From positions 1 through 42,142 of the forward strand of contig NZ_BSPW01000038.1 of the NCBI RefSeq assembly GCF_030161235.1: a DNA stretch of 42,142 nt, given 5' to 3'. The position numbers were made by a program, and so were the translations under genes. The notes beneath the pieces were generated by a model, which was given only the letters and a program-made list of their open reading frames with translations, was not told the origin of the DNA and did no database searches. This document shows positions 8,664 to 16,915 of this stretch, piece by piece. Source of the DNA: Vibrio zhanjiangensis. GTDB taxonomy: Bacteria; Pseudomonadota; Gammaproteobacteria; Enterobacterales; Vibrionaceae. Position 1 is the first letter of the stretch. The number at the start of each line of letters is the position of its first letter.

Positions 8664-10091
8664 ATGCACGCAATTAACAATAAATCACTGGTGTCATTTA
8701 TGGTGTCAGATCGAGAGGAAGGTCTTGCGGTATATAACCCAGCGACACAAGAGTTACTCGGTTATGTGCCGGTATCAACCGAACAAGAAATAAGCGATAA
8801 AGTGTCTCGTGCCCATAGTGCCCAAAAAGATTGGTCTAAATTAGCAGGTAAGCAGCGCAGTGAAATACTGCAACGCTGGTTTCAACTTATTATCGAATAC
8901 CAAAATGACTTAGCTCATCTGCTGACTTTGGAGCAAGGCAAACCTCTTGCTGAGTCCAAAGCTGAGGTATTCTATGGTGCGAGCTTTATTGAATGGTTTG
9001 CTGAAGAAGCAAAACGAAGTTACGGTGAAACCATTCCCGCACCGACGCCAAGTAAACGTATGCTTACGATTAAACAACCTGTGGGGGTAGCGTGTGCAAT
9101 TACGCCGTGGAACTTCCCAATCGCAATGATCACTCGTAAAGCAGCGCCAGCTTTGGCTGCCGGATGCAGTTTCATTGTCAAGCCGTCGGAGTTGACGCCG
9201 TTATCTGCTTTTGCTATCGCAGAGCTTGCCTATCAAGCTGGTGTGCCACAAGATATCCTTCAGGTGGTGGTGGGTAACAGTGCTGAAGAGGTCGGTCGCA
9301 TATTTACCTCTCACCCTCTAATTCGAAAACTGTCCTTTACTGGTTCTACACGAGTTGGGCGTATCTTAATGCGGCAAAGTGCAGAAGGAATAAAGCGTAC
9401 TTCATTGGAGTTGGGAGGCAATGCGCCTTTTATCGTGTTTGATGATGCAGACATTGATGCAGCCGTTGAAGGAGCGATAGCATCCAAATTTCGTAATGCA
9501 GGGCAAACATGCATTTGCGCAAATCGTTTCTACGTACATTCAAAAGTTTATGATGAGTTTATCGCAAAATTTGATACCGCAGTGAACCAGCTCAAATTGG
9601 GCAATGGTCTTGAAGAAGGGGTCAATATTGGTCCACTGATCACACCGCAGGCGAAACAAAATATTGAGGCCTTGATTGAGTCTGCGCTCAAACAGGGAGC
9701 AAAAAAAGTGTCGACTCAGAAGCCTCAGAAAGGGCAGTTTTTGTTGCCCGTTATTTTGAGAGATGTGACTCAGTCTATGGACATTGTTTCTCAGGAAATA
9801 TTTGGTCCTGTGGCACCGGTTATCGCGTTTGAAAATGAGCAGCAGCTTATCGGCATGGCGAACGACACAATACATGGATTGGCCGCCTATTTCTTCACCA
9901 ACAATATAAGCCGAGTTTGGAAGGTGGCCGAAGCGCTAGAATATGGCATGGTTGGGATTAATGACAGTATGATTTCTTCTGAAGTGGCTCCCTTTGGTGG
10001 GATTAAACAGTCTGGCATTGGGCGAGAAGGAGCAAGGCAAGGAATGGATGAATACATGGATATTAAGTATCTATGTTTTGGTGGTTTGTAA
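8664..10091 (+). CDS. gabD: NAD(P)-dependent succinate-semialdehyde dehydrogenase, GabD family
   Basis: A 475-residue aldehyde dehydrogenase. It is close to E. coli GabD through the Rossmann and catalytic domains: KQPVGVACAITPWNFPIAM, RKLSFTGSTRVGR, LELGGNAPFIVFDDADID with general base Glu249, and NAGQTCICANRFYV with nucleophile Cys283 and the companion Cys285 typical of GabD. The C-terminal EVAPFGGIKQSGIGREG is also conserved. It should oxidise succinate semialdehyde to succinate in the cytoplasm; glutarate semialdehyde is a possible alternative substrate, since relatives are hard to separate by sequence. GGAGAG precedes the ATG. No gabT, gabP or regulator is adjacent, so its physiological source of semialdehyde is unclear. 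Confidence 0.88.
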   Translation: MHAINNKSLVSFMVSDREEGLAVYNPATQELLGYVPVSTEQEISDKVSRAHSAQKDWSKLAGKQRSEILQRWFQLIIEYQNDLAHLLTLEQGKPLAESKAEVFYGASFIEWFAEEAKRSYGETIPAPTPSKRMLTIKQPVGVACAITPWNFPIAMITRKAAPALAAGCSFIVKPSELTPLSAFAIAELAYQAGVPQDILQVVVGNSAEEVGRIFTSHPLIRKLSFTGSTRVGRILMRQSAEGIKRTSLELGGNAPFIVFDDADIDAAVEGAIASKFRNAGQTCICANRFYVHSKVYDEFIAKFDTAVNQLKLGNGLEEGVNIGPLITPQAKQNIEALIESALKQGAKKVSTQKPQKGQFLLPVILRDVTQSMDIVSQEIFGPVAPVIAFENEQQLIGMANDTIHGLAAYFFTNNISRVWKVAEALEYGMVGINDSMISSEVAPFGGIKQSGIGREGARQGMDEYMDIKYLCFGGL

Positions 10092-10102
10092 GACGTTCTG
10101 AC

Positions 10103-10130
10103 AAGAAAAGCCATATCAATGGCTTTTCTT
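10103..10130. terminator. Bidirectional terminator between gabD and the small convergent gene
   Basis: AAGAAAAGCCAT (10103-10114) and ATGGCTTTTCTT (10119-10130) pair over 12 bp around ATCA. The arms are T-rich in the 3' direction on both strands, so the hairpin can stop both gabD and the minus-strand gene whose stop codon lies inside it. Confidence 0.75.
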
Positions 10131-10364
10131 TGGTCCATTTCTTACCAGATCTTGTCCGTTTTGGAAAACGTCATCCGTTACCCATCGAGCGAGGAGTAAC
10201 TGATGGTTATCATCCAGCACAGCGACAAAGTGTCGTCCATCGGCGTTATTGGTAGCAAGAGCAATTCCTGCTATGCCTTCTAGGCCAAAGCTGCCATTTT
10301 CAACGGCCCTAAGAAAGGTTTCTAATTCTTCTAAATTATCAATAATTCGGTCATCGCTGAACAT
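10116..10364 (-). CDS. Small acidic hypothetical protein
   Basis: An 82-residue soluble protein with no family that I recognise. It is acidic overall, with a central GSFGLEGIAGIALAT segment and a predicted strand-rich stretch HFVAVLDDNHQLLLARWV, then a Lys-containing tail. It has no signal peptide and no Cys. The start is supported by a purine-rich GAGAGAAAAAAG leader just before the ATG. The gene converges on gabD, and its final codons run through the stem of the shared terminator. The genuine leader and compact convergent arrangement argue that it is real rather than a chance frame, but nothing in the context hints at a role. Confidence 0.6.
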   Translation of the reverse strand: MFSDDRIIDNLEELETFLRAVENGSFGLEGIAGIALATNNADGRHFVAVLDDNHQLLLARWVTDDVFQNGQDLVRNGPKKSH

Positions 10365-10491
10365 AACACTTTTTTCTCTCTACGCCTATTTAAGTATTGA
10401 CTGCAAAAACAACCTCAGACTCTAACGGCGATTCTTATCGATTTCTAGACTTGTTGGTTTGTTCGAGCAAACATTAACCATAACACACCGA

Positions 10492-11352
10492 TTAGTATGC
10501 CACGATACCAAATTCTTTTAGCTTAGCTGGAAGCACATCATCGAGCTTATCAATATCTGAGGAGTCAATCTCTATCAAACTAAATTGATGGCTTTGGTAG
10601 ATTGCTTGAATCGTCTCTTTTGCCTTATCTGAAAAGTTATCTTTGTCCCAATATTGGAGATAGACCTTACCGCTAGGAAGATAAAAGTCACTCAGAACCT
10701 CTTCTTCAATGGGCAGCTGACGATCATACGCATGCCCAATACCGTTCATGTATAACCAGTTATCAATCTTTAACTCCCCTTTTGAACGCACATAATGCCC
10801 ATCTAAGGTGCGATATTTGGCTTCAAACTTTTGTCTAAAGCGAGAGATCGACTTGTCTGTGGCATATTGGTCCGCTTGCAGGCCTGAAAACTCGGTGACA
10901 GATTGCTTGAGGTGTTTATTATGAGCGACTGAATCGTGCCATAATGCGTATTGATGACCAGTTTGAGTGTCGACTTTCTGATAACCACCCATTTTGAGAC
11001 CATGGTCAGTGACTTGCCATCCGTTAGCGGTTTTTTGAATCCAGCCAAGCTCTTGGAGTAGTTGGTTGATTTTTTTGGCGTTGAGTGAGAAACGCTGACC
11101 AAGCTGCGTTGCACTGAGTGCTTTTCCACTCGTTGACCTAGTATCAATCAGCAAATTTTCTGGCCAAACAATAAACTGGCCATACTGGGTATGTTGTACG
11201 TATTCCCCGCCAAATTTCTTACCGATCTCAGTGAGAATCCAAGTGTCGTTATGGCGATTCACATAGCCTGCCGTTTTAAGTACGTTAAATAACTGTTTGG
11301 CACTGGTATCACGTAACTTTGCTAGCGCCGTAGTAGAAATTTTTTCTGCCAT
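10492..11352 (-). CDS. Two winged-helix-like repeats fused to a PD-(D/E)XK-like nuclease domain
   Basis: A 286-residue cytoplasmic protein built from an internal duplication plus a third domain. Repeat A (about 6-64) and repeat B (about 80-139) align along their length: a helix-turn-helix-like part, a turn with W-x-L/V-T-x-x-G, G-G at the end, then an aromatic strand ending in -W. Residues 170-286 resemble the restriction-endonuclease-like fold seen in small uncharacterised or helicase-associated proteins: RSKGE (Glu193), SDFYLP (Asp222), KVYLQYW (Gln233 where Glu is usual), and a C-terminal SLIEIDSSDIDKL / LPAKLKEFGI pattern. The Glu-to-Gln change at the metal site raises the question of whether it cuts DNA. 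Family placement is by my reading of motifs and is moderately secure; function is unknown. Confidence 0.7.
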   Translation of the reverse strand: MAEKISTTALAKLRDTSAKQLFNVLKTAGYVNRHNDTWILTEIGKKFGGEYVQHTQYGQFIVWPENLLIDTRSTSGKALSATQLGQRFSLNAKKINQLLQELGWIQKTANGWQVTDHGLKMGGYQKVDTQTGHQYALWHDSVAHNKHLKQSVTEFSGLQADQYATDKSISRFRQKFEAKYRTLDGHYVRSKGELKIDNWLYMNGIGHAYDRQLPIEEEVLSDFYLPSGKVYLQYWDKDNFSDKAKETIQAIYQSHQFSLIEIDSSDIDKLDDVLPAKLKEFGIVAY

Positions 11353-11457
11353 CGTTCTTGCTTAGTCTTTATCGAAGGTTTAGCGCTATTGTTGGGCAAA
11401 GCGTGTATTTAATCAAGAGAGAAACAAGCCATCCTTATTAATAATAAATGATATAAA

Positions 11458-13407
11458 TCAGGCCTTTGCATACAGAATGACTAATGAGCAAGGCGTGACG
11501 AGAAGTTGTTTATCTGTGATGATTTGGTTGACTTCATAGCCCTGGGTATCGCAGATAGTGACCCAGTGCTGATTGTCATCGCTTGGCAAACAAAAACGCG
11601 CAGGAGCGCTGGTTTGGTTGATGCAGTAGAACATTTCATCCCCCTTTTCGCCTAATCCGAGATGAAGCGCAACGGCATTAAGTGTATTCCAATCATCATG
11701 TTCTGTGGTTGTTCCATCTACGCGCCGCCAGTGAATGCGGTTATCATGTCGATGTTTACCACTGAAAGCTTTGATAAACGCTGGCATAAAGTCTTGGCGA
11801 GCTTTTACCATAAGGCTTATCCATTGTCTAAAGTTGTCTTTTTTGACCGACATTTGCCAGTTTAACCAACTTAACTCATTATCTTGGCAATAGGCATTGT
11901 TATTGCCATTTTGGCTGTGTGAAAGGACGTCTGCGGTCAGTATGTGTGGTATGCCAAATGAAAAGAGCAAACTGGCAATGAAATTGCGTTTTTGCTTTTC
12001 GCGTTTTTCGATGATCGTTGGGTTGTCTGTTTCCCCTTCAACACCATAATTGTCCGAACGATTGTCTCCGTGCCCATCACGATTTTGTTCACCATTGTCG
12101 CCATTGTGTTTTTGCCGATAGGAAACCAAATCCTGTAAAGTGAACCCGTCATGGTAAGTGATGTAGTTGACGGTGAGGTTGTGTGGCCAATTGGCGGCGC
12201 TGTATAAGTCCCTAGACCCCATTAGCCGTGTTGTAAATTCTTTCAGATAGCCTTGATCCCCTCGCCAAAAACTGCGGGTCGTGTCTCTTAGCCTATCATT
12301 GCACTCGTTCCAACCGATTGGGAAGTGTCCGACTTGGTAGCCATTTGGTCCAATGTCCCAAGGTTCAGCAATCAGTTTTACTTGTTTAAGTACCGGATCT
12401 TGGGCAATGGCTTTAAAGAAAGCAGAATTAGGATTGAAGTTATCACCTTCACGGCCCAATGTTGCGGCTAGGTCAAAGCGAAAGCCGTCTATTTGGTACT
12501 CTTGCGCCCAATATCTAAGACTGTCCATGATAAGGTTGAGTGTCGGTTGATATGACAAATCGAGTGTATTACCACAACCGGTGTAGTTGGCAAATAAATC
12601 GCCATGCTTGAAATAGTAATTTTCATCCAAGCCTTTTAGGTTAAACAGAGGGCCATCGTGACCACCTTCAGCGGTGTGGTTGTATACCACATCAAGAATA
12701 ACCTCGATGCCATGGCGATGAAGCTCTCTGATCGTGGTCTTTAATTCCAATACGGCGTCGGTATCTGCGAAACGGGGATCTGGCGCCATAAACAAATAGG
12801 GATTATATCCCCAGTAGTTGGATTGGTTGTTTTCTAGAAGGTGTGGTTCAGGCATACAGGCCGCAATAGGGAGCAATTGTAATGTATTGATATTCTGCTG
12901 CTTATAAAATGTGAGCATGGCTTCACTGGCTAAACCAAGGTAGCGACCTTGATGACGATGTGGAACGTCAGGATTGAGCTTAGTGACTCCTTTTACATGA
13001 GTTTCAAACAACACCATGTCTTCTCTTGCATGAAGAGGCTTACCGATATTCTGCCAATCGAAGTTGTCATCTACCACGATGGATTTAGCGATTTGAAAGC
13101 TCTTACTCGGAGTATAAGGAGGTTTATAATAGAGCGGCTTTTCTAGAGCCTTAGCATAGGGATCAGAGATGAGATAGTCCCCATCAGAATGATGAAGAAC
13201 AAAACCATATTTTTGTCCTGCTTTAATACCCTCAACATGGGTATGTAGTATGCCTCTATATTCATTATCTAACGAGTAGGTTTGATATTGATTATTTTCA
13301 TCAAATAGTGCGAGGAGCAAATTATTGTGACTTGGCGCATAAATAGAGAAATTGCATCCATCACTGCTTAAAGTGGCACCAAGAGGGTAGGGGCTAGAAC
13401 TAGGCAT
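11458..13407 (-). CDS. glgX: Glycogen/limit-dextrin debranching enzyme GlgX
   Basis: A 649-residue GH13 (isoamylase/GlgX branch) enzyme, near the E. coli GlgX length (657). It hydrolyses alpha-1,6 branches of phosphorylase-trimmed glycogen or maltodextrin in the cytoplasm. It has an N-terminal CBM48-type domain (about 1-110, beginning PLGATLSSDGCNFSIYAP). The TIM barrel carries DVVYNHTAEGG, nucleophile Asp312 in GFRFDLA, acid Glu348 in IAEPWD and Asp420 in TYHDGF. The GlgX-typical NGDNGEQNRDGHGDN stretch follows, then a C-terminal beta domain. No signal peptide. It is divergent from lamB; the 446-bp intergenic carries MalT-box-like sites, suggesting that it belongs to the maltodextrin regulon. 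No strong Shine-Dalgarno is visible before the ATG. Confidence 0.95.
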   Translation of the reverse strand: MPSSSPYPLGATLSSDGCNFSIYAPSHNNLLLALFDENNQYQTYSLDNEYRGILHTHVEGIKAGQKYGFVLHHSDGDYLISDPYAKALEKPLYYKPPYTPSKSFQIAKSIVVDDNFDWQNIGKPLHAREDMVLFETHVKGVTKLNPDVPHRHQGRYLGLASEAMLTFYKQQNINTLQLLPIAACMPEPHLLENNQSNYWGYNPYLFMAPDPRFADTDAVLELKTTIRELHRHGIEVILDVVYNHTAEGGHDGPLFNLKGLDENYYFKHGDLFANYTGCGNTLDLSYQPTLNLIMDSLRYWAQEYQIDGFRFDLAATLGREGDNFNPNSAFFKAIAQDPVLKQVKLIAEPWDIGPNGYQVGHFPIGWNECNDRLRDTTRSFWRGDQGYLKEFTTRLMGSRDLYSAANWPHNLTVNYITYHDGFTLQDLVSYRQKHNGDNGEQNRDGHGDNRSDNYGVEGETDNPTIIEKREKQKRNFIASLLFSFGIPHILTADVLSHSQNGNNNAYCQDNELSWLNWQMSVKKDNFRQWISLMVKARQDFMPAFIKAFSGKHRHDNRIHWRRVDGTTTEHDDWNTLNAVALHLGLGEKGDEMFYCINQTSAPARFCLPSDDNQHWVTICDTQGYEVNQIITDKQLLVTPCSLVILYAKA

Positions 13408-13540
13408 AATTTACATTGTGTTGCTTGTCGTCCAATAACTGAACTAAGTAAATCTCTTAGTTGTGGAGACGTCAAGCACCTCACTAATGAAAATAAAATT
13501 ATCAACAAAAACACATGAGATGAGCTTTTTAATATTAAAA

Positions 13541-13556
13541 AGTGATCGTGATCTAA
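13541..13556 (+). promoter_or_regulatory. Possible CRP site between glgX and lamB
   Basis: AGTGA-TCGTGA-TCTAA compares with the CRP consensus TGTGA-N6-TCACA at 4 of 5 and 3 of 5 positions. Catabolite control of maltodextrin genes is usual, but the match alone is weak. Confidence 0.25.
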
Positions 13557-13643
13557 TTCTATTGGGTTTATAAATGCACGCTTATTATTTTCTACCCCCT
13601 TTATTTGTGACGTGCCCCTAAAATATTTTTGATTTTTATTTCT

Positions 13644-13689
13644 CTCATCCTTTCTCATCCCCCTTAAAAATTACGTGAGGTGGAGGAAG
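13644..13689. promoter_or_regulatory. MalT-box cluster upstream of lamB, in the glgX-lamB intergenic
   Basis: The MalT box consensus is GGGGA(T/G)GAGG. On the minus strand, GGGGGATGAG (13654-13663) and GGATGAG (13644-13650) form two cores in tandem, 10 bases apart. On the plus strand, GTGGAGGAAG (13680-13689) matches 8 of 10. MalT binds several such boxes with mixed orientation at mal promoters (family knowledge). The 446-bp gap has no other gene; I expect promoters for both glgX and lamB here, but no core promoter is clear. Confidence 0.62.
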
Positions 13690-13853
13690 TCAACCCTGCC
13701 TCTTATAGTTAGTCTGTCAGTAGTTAGAGTAAATAGATTGAAACAAGAGTTTTAGTATTTATTACTTTGCTTATTAGTGACTCTATTTCTGCCTTTTTAG
13801 GGTCACTCAATGAGTTAGGTAAAAGAATAATAAACCCTTAAATGGAGTCAATA

Positions 13854-15062
13854 ATGAAAAAAATGAATTTGGTTGCGGTTGCAGTGGCCGCAGCGCTTGC
13901 CGCTGGGCCTTCTTTAGCCGTTGAATTTAATGGTTATTTTAGAGCAGGAACAGGTATTAGCGGTAACTCTGGTAGTGATGTCGCTGTAAATAAAAGCGGC
14001 ATTGGTCGTTTGGGTAACGAAAACGACAACTACTATGAGTTCGGCTTCTCTGAAGAGTTAAAAACAGGTGAGCAAACTTGGCGTGTTGAATCCATGTTAA
14101 ACAAAGGAGACAACGGTAAAGCAGGCAGTGAAGATGGTGACATTAACGTTGCTCAATTCGCCGTAAAAGCCAAAGGTTTGATTGCCTCAGACAAAGAAGC
14201 CACGCTATGGGCAGGTAAGAGCTATTACCAACGTAAAGATGTACACATTACGGATTTCTACTTTTTAAATACATCAGGTACAGGTGGTGGTATTGAAAAT
14301 CTGTCTGTAGGAAACCAAAAGTTGTCGGTTGCCCTGATACAAGATGGTGAAGATGATAATGGAGCGGGCTACATTTTCGATACCCGCTTAGCCAATATTG
14401 GTGTTTGGGACGATGCCTCTCTTGAATTTGCTTTGGCCTATAATTTTGCCAACGAAAAAGAGGGTAAAGATATCAATGCTGATGACGGCTTGTTAGCGTC
14501 AGTTATTTTGCACCAAAATATCGACATTGGCTTTAACCAAACCGTGTTTCAGTATGGAACCAATGGATATGGCGCCCAGGTTGCAGAATACGGTTCGGGT
14601 GCATATTATAATCGTGCAAATAATTCTCAGAATGAGGCGTCAGGCTATCGCTTAATTAACTGGGGTGTGGTGAGCCTCGGTAGCGACTGGGAAATGGGTC
14701 ATCAACTTGCCTATATGATGGGCAGCGATATTGGTAACAATACAACGTCGTTGAAGTCTGATACTGACCAATTCTCGGTTGTTGTTCGTCCTATGTATAA
14801 GTGGAACGACACTATGCGCACAATCTTTGAAGCTGGTGTCAATATGGGTGAGCGAATCAACTCTACTGGCTCGGCCAAAGAAGACTTCGGCAACACTAAG
14901 TTTACCGTGGCGCAAGGCTGGGCAATGGGTAATGACTTTTGGGCTCGCCCAGAACTTCGCGTGTATGGCTCATACATAACCGATACCGAAAATGACAATG
15001 CATTTGGTACTGGTGAAGATACCGAGTACGTTGTCGGCATTCAAGTAGAAGCTTGGTGGTAA
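13854..15062 (+). CDS. lamB: Maltoporin (LamB-type outer-membrane channel)
   Basis: A 402-residue outer-membrane beta-barrel that passes maltodextrins. An upstream in-frame ATG at 13842 adds four residues, but GGAG inside that extension is correctly spaced for the ATG at 13854, which opens the signal peptide MKKMNLVAVAVAAALAAGPSLA. The mature start VEFNGYFRAGTGIS and the following asymmetric amphipathic strands, ELKTGEQTWRVESMLNKG, LWAGKSYYQRKDVHITDFYF (the GKRYYQRHDVHINDFYY-like LamB segment), and a C-terminal strand ending in an aromatic (EAWW) are typical maltoporin features. MalT-like boxes lie upstream, and a strong hairpin separates it from malM, so malM may be partly attenuated. Confidence 0.95.
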   Translation: MKKMNLVAVAVAAALAAGPSLAVEFNGYFRAGTGISGNSGSDVAVNKSGIGRLGNENDNYYEFGFSEELKTGEQTWRVESMLNKGDNGKAGSEDGDINVAQFAVKAKGLIASDKEATLWAGKSYYQRKDVHITDFYFLNTSGTGGGIENLSVGNQKLSVALIQDGEDDNGAGYIFDTRLANIGVWDDASLEFALAYNFANEKEGKDINADDGLLASVILHQNIDIGFNQTVFQYGTNGYGAQVAEYGSGAYYNRANNSQNEASGYRLINWGVVSLGSDWEMGHQLAYMMGSDIGNNTTSLKSDTDQFSVVVRPMYKWNDTMRTIFEAGVNMGERINSTGSAKEDFGNTKFTVAQGWAMGNDFWARPELRVYGSYITDTENDNAFGTGEDTEYVVGIQVEAWW

Positions 15063-15103
15063 AGATAAAATCTTATTGTGCCCAATCGATGGTTTAGTGA
15101 CGG

Positions 15104-15132
15104 TAGCCGGCATAAGTAGCCGGCTATTTTTT
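15104..15132 (+). terminator. Terminator or attenuating hairpin between lamB and malM
   Basis: TAGCCGGC (15104-15111) and GCCGGCTA (15119-15126) pair perfectly around a 7-base loop, followed by TTTTTT. It lies 41 bases after lamB and 42 before malM, so it may let only part of the transcription through to malM. Confidence 0.82.
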
Positions 15133-15174
15133 GTACTTAGGGCCGATTGTAAAGAATTAAATGGGGAAGACATC

Positions 15175-16026
15175 ATGTATTTTCGTATCCTTGTCCTTGG
15201 CAGTTGTATGGCGTTATTTGGGTGCCAGTCTTCTGAAGTAGTGGAGCAAAAGAGTTCGGGAAACATACAGCAGGCCACTTTATTGTCAGAGCTGCAATCT
15301 GTGCAAATGAGCTTACCAAGCGCTAAGAGTGTCAATATAACACCTCAATCTCAAGCGTTAAAATACAGAGATATTGATAGTCCAGTGGCATTGTTTGAAT
15401 TGCCTGCAAATCGCGGAGAGTTTTCAATTGACATCACGAGTGAAATTGGTGAAACCGCTTTTGTCCCAAGTGCCCTAATCATTGATAAAAATGGACGTGA
15501 GTTAGAGCGATATGGTCAAGATAAGTTTGTTTATAAGCCACCACGTTTCGGTGCGGGAAATCGCTTGAGCGCAGACGTTGATTTTTTCCCGCCAAGAGAT
15601 AGCGAGAGTGTTTATCTTCTCGTTTATACGGATAAAGCCGAACTGGATAAACACACTATGGTTACTCATCCTGCAAGACTCTATGCAGAGGGAAGAGGAA
15701 ACTATCTACCTGAAGTAAAAGACATTGCTATACCAAACTCGGCTTATGGCAAGATCAGCGTTTCTATTGACAGAGTCGGGTTTTTGAAACCGTTGGGAAC
15801 AGCGAGTTCATCTAGCGCTTCAAGCTCGCAGCCTTTAATGGCAAAGAGTGTTGAAGTTGTTCAGCCAGAAACACAGCAGTATTACCATCAAGCGATAGCC
15901 GCCGCTGTTGCTGAAGATGACCTAAATAAGGCAATACATTTGTTAGAGGAAGCGAAAGCGCTCAATGTGCAAGGAGCCCAGCAAGTATTTGTCGATGCGG
16001 TCAAAGAAAACAAGCCCGCTTTATAG
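15175..16026 (+). CDS. malM: Maltose-operon periplasmic lipoprotein MalM
   Basis: A 283-residue MalM homologue. The open frame extends upstream to 15076, but that extension runs through the terminator hairpin. The ATG at 15175 follows GGGGAAG and starts a lipoprotein signal (ILVLGSCMALFGC) with lipidated Cys17 and Gln at +2, which predicts outer-membrane sorting. MalM-type features follow: a strand-rich domain with SPVALFELPANRGEFSIDITSEI and SALIIDKNGRELERY, then a low-complexity Ser linker (SSSSASSS) and a helical C-terminal domain with QYYHQAIAAAVAEDDLNKAI. MalM lies in mal operons with LamB in enterobacteria; its exact role is unclear. It is probably expressed from the lamB promoter by read-through. 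Confidence 0.88.
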   Translation: MYFRILVLGSCMALFGCQSSEVVEQKSSGNIQQATLLSELQSVQMSLPSAKSVNITPQSQALKYRDIDSPVALFELPANRGEFSIDITSEIGETAFVPSALIIDKNGRELERYGQDKFVYKPPRFGAGNRLSADVDFFPPRDSESVYLLVYTDKAELDKHTMVTHPARLYAEGRGNYLPEVKDIAIPNSAYGKISVSIDRVGFLKPLGTASSSSASSSQPLMAKSVEVVQPETQQYYHQAIAAAVAEDDLNKAIHLLEEAKALNVQGAQQVFVDAVKENKPAL

Positions 16027-16145
16027 CGAATAATCAATGATAAACGGCCTGCTTTGAATGGGTAGGCCGCCGCCGTATTATGCATATTATTGACATTATG
16101 CTTATATTTGATCTACGCGCGCCATAAAAAGTAGATAGGTATTTT

Positions 16146-16874
16146 ATGTCAGTAAAATTGTTCATTATGTTAATAATGGTGATGCCTCAGATAGTGGCAG
16201 CTCAGGTGATAATGGCGGCGGTTGATGAGTTTCCTCCTTATGTCTCCGAAACACAAAAAGAGGCCAATATGGCGTCAGAGATGGTGGTTGCCGCATTTAG
16301 AGAGGTAGGATACACAGTTAAATTCCGTTGGGTGCCGTGGAAGAGAGCCTATGAAGAGTTAAAAAGCGGTAAAGTTGATATCTCTTATCCATGGCGCAAG
16401 ACGCCATTGCGAGAAGAAGATTTTTTATTTTCCGAGCCACTGTATAAATCAAGAGAAGTCTTTTTTCATCGTAAGGATGTCGAGTTTTCATGGGATTCTC
16501 TCTCTGAACTAAAAAAATATACGATTGGAGGCTCTCTGGGTTATGCCCATTTAGAGCTATTAGGGAATGCCGGACTCAAAGTCAGCACCGCCAAAAACGA
16601 TACCATGAATATGATGAAACTCTACAATGGGCGAATCGACCTTTTTCCTGTCGATGAACATGTTGGGTTTTATATCCTCTCCACTTTGCCAACGGATTAT
16701 CAACACTCTATTGTCTCATACAACCCAAAGGCTCTCTCAGAAACAGAAAATCATCTAATTGTCAGTAAAGCAAATCAAGAGAATGGCGAGCAGCTCATTG
16801 AAAAATTTAATAAAGGTTTAGGCATCATCACAGAGAATGGCACATTGGAAGAAATCCTCGCGCGGCATAAATAG
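16146..16874 (+). CDS. Orphan periplasmic solute-binding protein, family 3
   Basis: A 242-residue secreted protein of the amino-acid-type SBP_bac_3 fold. The signal peptide is MSVKLFIMLIMVMPQIVAA. The mature part opens with the usual DEFPPYV ligand-pocket strand, then MVVAAFREVGYTVKFRWVPWKRAYEELKSGKVDISYPWRK, which places it in the Vibrio-rich subgroup of transporter-like SBPs with an RAYEELKSGK-like helix, and FSEPLYKSREVFFHRKD. No permease or ATPase gene is adjacent that would suit it, and the phn-type transporter next door has its own binding protein. It may work with a distant transporter or as a periplasmic sensor partner. The ligand is unknown. It converges with phnR at a 41-bp gap. Confidence 0.85.
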   Translation: MSVKLFIMLIMVMPQIVAAQVIMAAVDEFPPYVSETQKEANMASEMVVAAFREVGYTVKFRWVPWKRAYEELKSGKVDISYPWRKTPLREEDFLFSEPLYKSREVFFHRKDVEFSWDSLSELKKYTIGGSLGYAHLELLGNAGLKVSTAKNDTMNMMKLYNGRIDLFPVDEHVGFYILSTLPTDYQHSIVSYNPKALSETENHLIVSKANQENGEQLIEKFNKGLGIITENGTLEEILARHK

Positions 16875-16915
16875 ACACCTTGGCAGGCTTTCGACATAAC
16901 AATGTGTTTGCTTTG

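Noticed and set aside
15076..15174. N-terminal extension of malM to the longest open frame
   Set aside because: The extension runs through the lamB-malM terminator hairpin and hides a clean lipoprotein signal that begins at 15175 after GGGGAAG.
16045..16069. CGGCCT/AGGCCG hairpin after malM as a terminator
   Set aside because: Only six base pairs with a 13-base loop and no following T-run.
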